Of a DNA stretch of 8,642 nt, positions 1-6,387 are shown piece after piece. The notes under the pieces were generated by a model. It was not told where the DNA came from. It was given only the letters and a program-made list of their open reading frames with translations, and ran no database searches. Position 1 is the first letter of the stretch; every line of letters starts with the position of its first letter. The stretch covers positions 1-8,642 of the forward strand of contig JAJPZB010000131.1 of NCBI GenBank assembly GCA_021204635.1, given 5' to 3'. Position numbers and translations under genes: made by a program. The stretch is from Opitutia bacterium. GTDB lineage: Bacteria; Verrucomicrobiota; Verrucomicrobiia; Opitutales; UBA953.

Positions 1-95
1 CCTCACCACCAACCCAAATTCCCGCCACCACCAACCCATTCCTCACCACCAACCCAAATTCCCGCCACCACCAACCCATTCCTCACCACCAACCC
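1..95 (+). repeat. 40-bp tandem repeat array, C-rich element (core CCACCACCAACCC)
   Basis: Bases 1-40 and 41-80 are identical, and 81-95 begin a third copy. Each 40-bp unit is two related 20-bp half-units. One carries CACCACCAACCC (4-15, 44-55, 84-95) and the other CCACCACCAACCC (25-37, 65-77), separated by AAATTCCCG or ATTCCT linkers. The array starts at the window edge, so its full length is unknown. Perfect identity between units implies recent expansion or gene-conversion-like homogenisation. There are no unique spacers, so it is not a CRISPR array. The complementary strand is G-rich, with GG runs one or two bases apart. Confidence 0.95.
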
Positions 96-140
96 GCCGC
101 CACAACAGTCCGGATGCCGGGTTGGTGGTGGCGGGAATTT
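84..140. repeat. Inverted copy of the repeat, able to form a hairpin with the array
   Basis: Bases 119-140 are the exact reverse complement of 56-77 (and of 16-37), a 22-base inverted match. The nearest partner is 84-95 (CACCACCAACCC), which pairs with 119-130 (GGGTTGGTGGTG) as a 12-bp stem enclosing 23 bases. The longer 22-bp pairing would enclose about 41 bases. No T-run follows, so this does not look like a standard intrinsic terminator. It lies about 90 bases upstream of the first gene and could be in its 5' leader if transcription starts further upstream. The G-rich strand here is the + strand, unlike the other copies. Confidence 0.85.
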
Positions 141-231
141 GCAAGCAAAAAATTTCGGGTCTCGCGACAATCTCAGATTTATGCTTTAAGGCAAGTCCGC
201 AAGGTCTTAACCTTGGGGTTCAGTTTTTCAT
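141..231 (+). promoter_or_regulatory. Leader region upstream of the operon, no clear promoter
   Basis: This stretch contains no gene. It presumably carries the operon promoter or leader, but I see no convincing pair of -35 and -10 boxes; TATGCT at 180-185 is only a weak -10 candidate. Bases 200-215 can form a small hairpin (CAAGGT, loop CTTA, ACCTTG) ending 16 bases before the start codon. GGGG at 215-218 lies 13 bases from the ATG, too far to be a good ribosome binding site. Confidence 0.3.
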
Positions 232-2817
232 ATGGGATCGGTTTTGAGAAGAAGGCACCGTGATGAGATTGCGCTCATAGATCGCGTCTTGAACACGTCT
301 GACGAATCGCGCCGAAAACGCTTCCGGCACGTGATGGTGGGGGTTTGCACTTTTTTGCTCTTCGGCATGCTCGTTTCCTTTATTGCGTTTTTCGCACGTC
401 CGCCGCACGCGCCTGTAATCTACAAGGGCATGGAGCCGAGCTACAACTTTGCCGCTCCGTTCAGTTTCCCCTACAAGAGCGACATTGCCAAGCAGGAGCG
501 GGTGCTCGAAGCGCGGGCAAACGTCGCGCCGGTTTACAAGCCGGATTTGGAAGAGCAGAAAGAGCTTCTCGCCCAGCTCCAGGAAATTTCCACCGAAATT
601 TCCGACCATTTTGACGAGCTCAAAACGCTCGAACAACGCACCACGCGCGTCGGCGCAATTGCGCGAATGCTTGCAAAAAAATCCGCCGAGCACGACAACC
701 GCATCGGGGAAATGATCCCGCGCCTCGCGATGGACCATTCGATTTTGCTCGACTACTGCGGCACCGCCGAGCGCCACCGGCTGCTATTCGAGAAGGCGTC
801 CGAGCTCTTTTTAAATCTCGCAAAAAGGGGAATCTACGACGATTCGACGCTGAGCCGGCTCAACAGCGACACGCAAATTTCCAGCACGCGCCTCGAGGGA
901 ATCCGAACCGAAAATTTCCCCGACATTTTCTCGCAAAACCTCACGACAGAGCTTTGGAGCAACGTTTTCACCGACGAATCGCCGACAAACCTCGCCAAGG
1001 TCGTGCAGGCGGTTGAAAACATTTTCGCCGTTTCCAATCTCGTTCGCCCGAACATGGTCTTCGATTTGCAGGAGACGATTCGCCGGCAAAATTTGGCGGA
1101 GGAGGCGGTTCCCGATGTCGTGAAAATGGTGCAGGCGGGCGATCCGCTTTTGCAAAAAAATGTCCGCGTGACGGACGAAATTTTGGAGCGCTGGAAGGCG
1201 TTTCGCACCGAGGACGCGAACCTCGGCAGGCTGTTTTTCGGCGGCTCGGCGGAGTTTTTCTCAAACTCGCTTTACACGTTCTGCGTTTTGTTTGCGGCAA
1301 TGATTTTCTGCGTCATCGTGAAGCCCGGGTTCATCAGCCGCCGCTCGCGCCAACTCGCGCTCTCCGGTGCGCTGATTTTGCTCCACGTCGGCGGGTTGCG
1401 GCTCTTGCTCGAATTTATGGAATCGCCGCGCTTTGAAGAGGCGTTTTCGGGCGCGGAAAACATCCAGCTCTGGCTCGCCTCGCCTGCGGTTGTCGCGATT
1501 ATCGCCACGGTGATGCTCGGCTCGCCGCTCGCCATCGTGCTCTCGATTTTCTCGGCGGCGGTTGCGACGCTGATGCTCGGTGGCGGCACGGAAATTTTGC
1601 TCACGTCTGCGATGGCGATCTTTGTGGCGGTTTACGTTTCTCGCAACGCAACAAAGCGCGGCCGCCTGCTCCGCGCCGGATTTTACTCGGGCTTGGCGGT
1701 CGCGATTACCTCGCTCGTCGTCGGGCTTCACGACGACAGCAGCGGCGGGACGATTTTGTACAACTCGCTGAGTTCGATAGGCTTCGGGCTCGTCAGCGGA
1801 ATTTTTGCTGCTGGCGTGCTCTCAATTCTTGAAGGTTTGTTCAAAATCACGACGGACATCACGCTCATCGAGCTCACGGACTACAACCATCCGCTTCTGC
1901 GCCGCCTGCAGATTGTCGCGCCCGGAACATTCCACCACAGCGTGATGGTCGGCAACTTTGCCGCGCGCGTGGCGCAATCGATAAACGCCAACGTGGCTCT
2001 TTGCCGCTGCGCCGCGCTCTACCACGATGTCGGGAAAACGTTGAAGCCGGAATTTTTCACGGAAAATCAGACAAATCGCGACGAGAACCCGCACGACAAA
2101 ATCACGCCCTCGATGTCGGCGCTCATAATAAAAAGCCACGTCCGCGAAGGCTCTGCGCTCGCTGCCGACTACAATTTGCCAATCCCTGTCAGGGATCTCA
2201 TCGAGCAACACCACGGCCGCAGTCTCGTTTCGTATTTCTTCCGCAAGGCAAAAGAGCTCGCAGTGAACAGCCCCAACGCCTCGGAGGTCTCCGAATCGAA
2301 TTACCGCTACGACGGTCCTAGACCACAGACCGTGGAGGCGGCGATAATGATGATGAGCGACATCGTGGAGGCGGCGTCGCGCTCGCTGAAAAAAATCTCG
2401 CCACAATCCGTCGAAGATCTCATTGAAAAACTGATTGCGGGCAGGATTCAAGAGGGCGAGTTTGACGAATGCCCGATAACGCTTGACAAAATAAAAATCG
2501 CGAAGCGGGCACTGCGCGACGAAGTCCTGCGCTCGAACCACAGCCGCATTTCGTATCAGGAAGATAACAAGGGCAAGCCGCAACCACAAAAGCCGGTTTT
2601 GCCGCCTGCGCCGAGAATCAGAGTTGTCGAGAAAGACGCCGGCGACAACAAAGCCGCCACCGTCCCGCCCGACAACAAAGCCGCCACCACCATCCCGATT
2701 GACAACAAACCCGCCACCACCAACCCGGCTGTTGCCACAGACAAACAGGCGAAAACGCCCGCAGACGCCCAGAAGAAAAAAGCCGGAGACAACGACGCGA
2801 AGGTTCCCGAGGCGTGA
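232..2817 (+). CDS. pgpH: 7TM-HD family cyclic-di-AMP phosphodiesterase (PgpH/YqfF-like)
   Basis: An 861-residue membrane phosphohydrolase. PgpH-family members hydrolyse c-di-AMP in the cytosol; that substrate is inferred here. Order of parts: basic N-terminus, one membrane helix (about 34-55), a large extracytoplasmic 7TMR-HDED region (about 60-335), a multi-helix 7TM block (about 343-535), then a cytosolic HD domain. HD-domain landmarks are GTFHHSVMVGN (565-575), HDVGK (598-602), NPHDKITPSMSALI (619-632), EQHHG (658-662), SDIVEAASR (709-717) and GEFDECPIT (742-750); all metal-ligand motifs look intact. The family normally ends near residue 775. Here about 85 more residues follow, rich in Pro, Ala, Lys and Asn and containing DNKAATxxP-type repeats made from the dispersed DNA repeat. 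The ATG at 232 keeps a basic segment before the first helix; the Shine-Dalgarno is poor. The stop overlaps the GTG of ybeY by 4 bases. A pgpH-ybeY pairing is also known from Bacillus (yqfF-yqfG). Confidence 0.93.
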   Translation: MGSVLRRRHRDEIALIDRVLNTSDESRRKRFRHVMVGVCTFLLFGMLVSFIAFFARPPHAPVIYKGMEPSYNFAAPFSFPYKSDIAKQERVLEARANVAPVYKPDLEEQKELLAQLQEISTEISDHFDELKTLEQRTTRVGAIARMLAKKSAEHDNRIGEMIPRLAMDHSILLDYCGTAERHRLLFEKASELFLNLAKRGIYDDSTLSRLNSDTQISSTRLEGIRTENFPDIFSQNLTTELWSNVFTDESPTNLAKVVQAVENIFAVSNLVRPNMVFDLQETIRRQNLAEEAVPDVVKMVQAGDPLLQKNVRVTDEILERWKAFRTEDANLGRLFFGGSAEFFSNSLYTFCVLFAAMIFCVIVKPGFISRRSRQLALSGALILLHVGGLRLLLEFMESPRFEEAFSGAENIQLWLASPAVVAIIATVMLGSPLAIVLSIFSAAVATLMLGGGTEILLTSAMAIFVAVYVSRNATKRGRLLRAGFYSGLAVAITSLVVGLHDDSSGGTILYNSLSSIGFGLVSGIFAAGVLSILEGLFKITTDITLIELTDYNHPLLRRLQIVAPGTFHHSVMVGNFAARVAQSINANVALCRCAALYHDVGKTLKPEFFTENQTNRDENPHDKITPSMSALIIKSHVREGSALAADYNLPIPVRDLIEQHHGRSLVSYFFRKAKELAVNSPNASEVSESNYRYDGPRPQTVEAAIMMMSDIVEAASRSLKKISPQSVEDLIEKLIAGRIQEGEFDECPITLDKIKIAKRALRDEVLRSNHSRISYQEDNKGKPQPQKPVLPPAPRIRVVEKDAGDNKAATVPPDNKAATTIPIDNKPATTNPAVATDKQAKTPADAQKKKAGDNDAKVPEA
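2644..2730 (+). repeat. Three tandem 27/30-bp repeats in the pgpH C-terminal tail
   Basis: Units at 2644-2670 (27 bp), 2671-2700 and 2701-2730 (30 bp each) all begin GACAACAAA and continue with CCGCCACC. They encode DNKAATVPP, DNKAATTIPI and DNKPATTNPA. The third unit holds the exact dispersed core CCACCACCAACCC at 2714-2726; the second has the near copy CCACCACCATCCC. The phase differs from that of the same core in ybeY downstream. The encoded peptide is hydrophilic and low in complexity, beyond the conserved HD domain, so it was probably tolerated as a disordered tail. Confidence 0.85.
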
Positions 2818-3434
2818 ACGACGAAATCGCAGTCGAGTGCAGGGGATTCAAAATTTGCCGGCGGCAAGTAAAAAAAATCCTGGCAACCCTGCGGGAATGC
2901 GCGCCCTGGGAATTCCCTGCGGGGTGGCTCTCTGTTGCGTTCGTAGATGACGAAACGACCTGCCGGCTCCACGAGCAATACCTCGGCGACCCGTCGAAAA
3001 CCGACGTCATAACGTTCCCCGGCGACAAACCTTTCGCCGCGCCAATCCGCCACCATCCCGCCAAAAAATCCGCCACCGTGGTGGCGGCGGAAAGCCACCA
3101 CCAACCCCGCGGCAACGGTGGCGGCAATTCCCACCACCAACCCGACCACCACCAACCCACCCGCAACAACGGTGGCGACAACGATGACGCTTTTGCCGGC
3201 GAGATCGTTGTCTGCGTCAATCAGGCGATTCGCGCAGCGGCAACAATCGGCAACAAACCCGCCGACGAAATTTTGCTCTACCTCGTCCACGGTTGGCTCC
3301 ACCTCGCAGGATTGGACGACATGGACGACGATTCCCGCGCGCTCATGCGCAAGGCAGAATCCGAGGTTCTCGCGATTTTGCGCGACAAAGGCGTTGCCCC
3401 GATAACGAGAATTTCTTTCCCCGCAAATTTCTGA
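2814..3434 (+). CDS. ybeY: YbeY-family endoribonuclease (rRNA maturation), with an in-frame repeat insertion
   Basis: A 206-residue protein of the YbeY/UPF0054 family, zinc-dependent RNases acting in 16S rRNA 3' maturation and ribosome quality control. Diagnostic segments are TDVITFPGD (63-71), GEIVVC (129-134) and the metal motif HGWLHLAGLDD (159-169). H159 and H163 are present, but the third His of the usual HGxLHLxGxDH is Asp169. The usual YRG arginine is Leu (YLG, 56-58). Most members are about 150-165 residues. The excess is residues about 72-125, a low-complexity insert (GNGGGNSHHQP-type) between two conserved strands, coming from the dispersed DNA repeat. The insertion keeps the frame, and both flanks match the family. 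It starts at a GTG inside the pgpH stop (GTGA, 4-base overlap), so translation is probably coupled; GAAGG at 2799-2803 could be its ribosome site. The stop is 7 bases before thrC. Family assignment is firm; full activity is uncertain. Confidence 0.88.
   Translation: MNDEIAVECRGFKICRRQVKKILATLRECAPWEFPAGWLSVAFVDDETTCRLHEQYLGDPSKTDVITFPGDKPFAAPIRHHPAKKSATVVAAESHHQPRGNGGGNSHHQPDHHQPTRNNGGDNDDAFAGEIVVCVNQAIRAAATIGNKPADEILLYLVHGWLHLAGLDDMDDDSRALMRKAESEVLAILRDKGVAPITRISFPANF
3027..3188 (+). repeat. Repeat-derived insertion inside ybeY
   Basis: This stretch sits where the family normally has only a few residues between TDVITFP and GEIVVC. It holds three exact CCACCACCAACCC cores at 3095-3107, 3131-3143 and 3146-3158, offset by 36 and 15 bases (both multiples of three). 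It also has the near-palindrome CCGCCACC-GT-GGTGGCGG at 3070-3087 and the direct repeat AACGGTGGCG at 3114-3123 and 3168-3177. The copy at 3131 is preceded by ATTC, resembling the ATTCC flank of the array at 38-55. CCGCCACCGT (3070-3079) also pairs exactly with ACGGTGGCGG (3115-3124), so the mRNA could fold here. Insert boundaries are approximate, set by where family similarity resumes. Confidence 0.82.
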
Positions 3435-3441
3435 AAATCGC

Positions 3442-4908
3442 ATGAAATACGTTTCCACTCGCGGCCTCGCTCCACAGGTCAATTCCACGGAAGCCCTTTT
3501 GAACGGAATCGCTCCCGACGGAGGTCTCTACGTTCCCGCAGAGTTGCCGGAGAAAATCTTCGCGACGCCGCCTGCCCGCAACTATGCGGAAACAATGTCG
3601 CGGCTTCTCGAAATATTTTTCGACGACATTCCCGCCCCCGTCCGCAACAATGCCATCGAGCGCTCAGTTGCGAGATTTTCCGCGCCGGAAGTCGTTCCGC
3701 TGAAGCCGGTTGGTGGTGACAATGTCTGGTTTTTGGAGCTTTTTCACGGCCCCACATGCGCGTTCAAAGACGTCGCGCTCACGATTTTGCCGCCACTGTT
3801 GCAATACGCGGCGGAGAAATCCGCGAAGGGGCGCGTCGCGATTTTGACCGCGACAAGCGGCGACACGGGTTCGGCGGCGATGAGCGGATTTGCCAATGTT
3901 GTGGGCACGGAGGTTCTCGTTTTCTACCCGCAAACGGGGACGTCGGAAATTCAGCGCCGGCAAATGGTTTGTTGTGGCGGCAACAATGTCGGCGCGTGCG
4001 CGATTGAGGGAAATTTCGACGACGCGCAGGCGGGCGTGAAAGCCGTTTTCGCGGACGCGGATTTTCGCCGTGCGGCGGCGGAAAAAGGCGTGTTTTTGTC
4101 AAGCGCAAATTCGATAAACGTCGGGCGGCTGTTTCCGCAGGTCTGCTACTATCTCGATGCGTGGCGCAAACTCGCGGAAGCCGGAGCTCTCGCAACAAAC
4201 GGAGTTTTCGATGTCGTGGTGCCGACCGGAAATTTTGGCAACATTCTCGCCGCGAATTTTGCAAAACGCCTCGGCGCGCCGATACGCCGCCTCATCGCCG
4301 CGTCCAACGAAAACCGCGTCATCGCGGATTTCATCGCCACGGGCACGTACGACCGCCGCCGCGAGTTTAAAATCACAAACTCGCCGTCGATGGATATTCT
4401 CGTTTCGTCAAACGCCGAGCGCCTCCTTTTCTACGTGCTCGGGCGCAATTCCGCGCAACTGCGGGAGCGCATGGACGCGCTCAAAAACGTCGGCACGTTC
4501 TCGCTCACCACAACAGAGCTCGCGGCTTTGCAAAGCCTTTATCGCTCCGGCTTCGCAACAATCTCCGAGACGGAGGCCGCGATCCGCGAGCTTTGCGAGA
4601 GCACCGGATATCTCGCCGACCCGCACACCGCAATCGGCTGGAAAGTCTTGCGCGACCAAGCGGATCGCGACAATGCCCCCGCCATTGTTGCCGCAACTGC
4701 TTCGCCGTGGAAATTCCCCGGGACGATTCGCAAAGCCCTCGGGGAGCAAGTCTGCGACAATGATTTCGACAACCTGCGGGCACTCGCGACGCGCTTCGGC
4801 AACGTCCCCGAGCACCTCGCGAGCCTCGAACCCGCAACAATCCAACACAAACTCTCGTGCGCGAAAAACAAAATCGCGGAGACCGTTCGCGCGTTTTTCA
4901 AGATTTAA
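3442..4908 (+). CDS. thrC: Threonine synthase
   Basis: A 488-residue PLP enzyme that converts O-phospho-L-homoserine and water to L-threonine and phosphate, the last step of threonine synthesis, in the cytosol. The N-terminus MKYVSTRG and GIAPDGGLYVP (22-32) are typical of the threonine synthase N-terminal domain. ELFHGPTCAFKD (99-110) contains the PLP-binding Lys109. ATSGDTGSAA (137-146) and PTGNFGNILA (261-270) are the family's phosphate- and cofactor-binding loops. DPHTAIGW (393-400) near the C-terminus is also characteristic. Length matches the longer bacterial and yeast-like class. The ATG at 3442 is 7 bases after ybeY, without a clear Shine-Dalgarno, so coupled translation is likely. 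PVGGDN (89-94) is encoded partly by GGTTGGTGGTG (3708-3718), matching the reverse of the dispersed repeat core; this may be chance. No damage is visible. Confidence 0.96.
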   Translation: MKYVSTRGLAPQVNSTEALLNGIAPDGGLYVPAELPEKIFATPPARNYAETMSRLLEIFFDDIPAPVRNNAIERSVARFSAPEVVPLKPVGGDNVWFLELFHGPTCAFKDVALTILPPLLQYAAEKSAKGRVAILTATSGDTGSAAMSGFANVVGTEVLVFYPQTGTSEIQRRQMVCCGGNNVGACAIEGNFDDAQAGVKAVFADADFRRAAAEKGVFLSSANSINVGRLFPQVCYYLDAWRKLAEAGALATNGVFDVVVPTGNFGNILAANFAKRLGAPIRRLIAASNENRVIADFIATGTYDRRREFKITNSPSMDILVSSNAERLLFYVLGRNSAQLRERMDALKNVGTFSLTTTELAALQSLYRSGFATISETEAAIRELCESTGYLADPHTAIGWKVLRDQADRDNAPAIVAATASPWKFPGTIRKALGEQVCDNDFDNLRALATRFGNVPEHLASLEPATIQHKLSCAKNKIAETVRAFFKI

Positions 4909-4926
4909 AAATAAAATCCCGCAACA

Positions 4927-6381
4927 ATGCACGAAGCCGCAACAAACCTACTCATCGAAGCCTTGGGCGAAAAAAAAGTTCGCCGAGGCGACGCAGAACG
5001 CTTTGCCGCTTCGTTGGACAATATAAAGCTCTCGTTCCCGCCGGACGCCGTCATTTTTCCCACCTGCGACAACGATGTCGCGACAACGCTCCGCCTCGCC
5101 AATTCGCACGGCGTCCCCGTCACGATTCGCGGCTCGGGGACATCGACCACGGGCGCGGCAACGCCGGTCTGTGGCGGTTGGGCGATGTCGTTTGCGGAAT
5201 GGGCGGACTGCGAAATCGAGCCCGACGCGCGCATTGCCGTCGTGCGCCCCGGCGCGATAACGCAGAAAATAAACGATCTCGCCGCGAAGTTTGGGCTTTT
5301 CTTTCCGCCGGATCCCGCAAGCGTGAAGCACTGCACAATCGGCGGGAATGTCGCAACAAACGCCGGCGGCTTGCGCGCCGCGAAATACGGCGTGACGCGC
5401 GACTACGTCCTCGCGCTCGAAGGATTTTTGCCCACGGGAGAAAAAGTGCGCTGGGGCGCGGCAACAAAGAAGTTTGCCGCCGGATATGACTTGCGCGACC
5501 TCTGGATTGGCGCGGAGGGCACTCTCGGCGTCGTGACGAAAATCGTCCTGCGCCTCGTTCCGCTTCCCGAGGCGCGGCGCACATTTCTCTGCGCATTTTC
5601 GTCGGACGAAGCCGCGTTGAATGCCGCCTGCGCGCTCATGCGGGAGCGTTTCACGCCGTCGGTTCTCGAATTTATGGACGCGCTTTCGATCGATTGCGCG
5701 CGGGCGGAAAAAGCGGCAGGTGGCGGCATTGTGGCGGGCGGCGCGTTTTCGCTCTTGACGCGGGGAGATTCCGTCTTGCTCGTCGAGAACGACGGCGACG
5801 CGGCGAGCGTGGAATCGCAGGCTGCGGCGACGCGGAAGTGGGCTCGCGACAATGCCCGCGCGTTTCTCGAAACGGGCGATGCCGCCGAGTCAGAGGCGCT
5901 CTGGGAAGTGCGCCGCGCGTGCTCGCCGGCGATGTTCCGGATTGCGGATTCCAAGCTGAACGAAGACGTTGTCGTGCCGCAGAAAAATTACCTCGCCCTG
6001 CTCGCGGCAATGCGGGAAGTGTCGCGAGAAACGGGGCTTGCGACGCCGATTTTCGGCCACGCCGCCGACGGCAATCTCCACGTGCACATCATGTACAACC
6101 GTGGCGACGCGCAACAGCGCCGGCTCGCGCAACGCGCCGTCGCAGGCGTCATGCGAAAAGTCGTCGATCTCGGTGGCGCAATCTCGGGGGAACACGGCAT
6201 TGGGCTCGCAAAATCGCCATTTTTCCAAATCCAACACTCGCCGGCGGAGATCGCGGCAATGCGTGCGATAAAGCGCGCGCTCGACCCGAACAACATTCTC
6301 GGTCGCGGGAAAATTTTCGAGCCGTTCAACGTCTGGGATCACGTGCCCGCCGACGTCAAGCTCCCGTGGGAAAACCGCTGA
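4927..6381 (+). CDS. FAD-linked 2-hydroxyacid oxidase, GlcD / D-lactate dehydrogenase family
   Basis: A 484-residue flavoprotein of the GlcD/LDH-D type, which oxidises glycolate, D-lactate or a similar D-2-hydroxyacid to the 2-oxoacid. Residues about 38-210 form the PCMH-type FAD-binding domain: PVTIRGSGTSTTGAA (64-78), FFPPDPAS (125-132), TIGGNVATNAGGLRAAKYG (137-155) and GAEGTLGVVTK (195-205). Residues about 215-465 are the FAD-oxidase C-terminal domain: FGHAADGNLHVHI (376-388), the likely metal-site region, then ISGEHGIGLAKS (419-430) and LDPNNILGRGKIF (452-464). Length and ending are normal. No GlcE or iron-sulfur GlcF partner lies in the window, so it may act alone or with a distant partner. 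The exact substrate cannot be read from sequence. It starts 18 bases after thrC without a Shine-Dalgarno and ends 6 bases before the next gene. Confidence 0.93.
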   Translation: MHEAATNLLIEALGEKKVRRGDAERFAASLDNIKLSFPPDAVIFPTCDNDVATTLRLANSHGVPVTIRGSGTSTTGAATPVCGGWAMSFAEWADCEIEPDARIAVVRPGAITQKINDLAAKFGLFFPPDPASVKHCTIGGNVATNAGGLRAAKYGVTRDYVLALEGFLPTGEKVRWGAATKKFAAGYDLRDLWIGAEGTLGVVTKIVLRLVPLPEARRTFLCAFSSDEAALNAACALMRERFTPSVLEFMDALSIDCARAEKAAGGGIVAGGAFSLLTRGDSVLLVENDGDAASVESQAAATRKWARDNARAFLETGDAAESEALWEVRRACSPAMFRIADSKLNEDVVVPQKNYLALLAAMREVSRETGLATPIFGHAADGNLHVHIMYNRGDAQQRRLAQRAVAGVMRKVVDLGGAISGEHGIGLAKSPFFQIQHSPAEIAAMRAIKRALDPNNILGRGKIFEPFNVWDHVPADVKLPWENR

Positions 6382-6387
6382 TATGGC

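Noticed and set aside
1..95. CRISPR array
   Set aside because: The units are contiguous 40-bp tandem copies with no unique spacers, and no cas genes are present.
84..131. Intrinsic terminator of an upstream gene
   Set aside because: The stem is possible, but the loop is long (23 bases) and no T-run follows on either strand.
2556..3488. Minus-strand open frame (310 codons) opposite the pgpH tail and ybeY
   Set aside because: Its Gly/Val-rich stretches are the antisense reading of the CCACCACCAACCC repeat; no conserved domain and no gene context.
3708..3718. GGTTGGTGGTG in thrC as a reverse copy of the repeat
   Set aside because: Only 11 bases without the repeat flanks; it encodes an ordinary PVGGD loop near the family's LGDN segment, so chance is more likely. 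It might instead be a one-codon gain.
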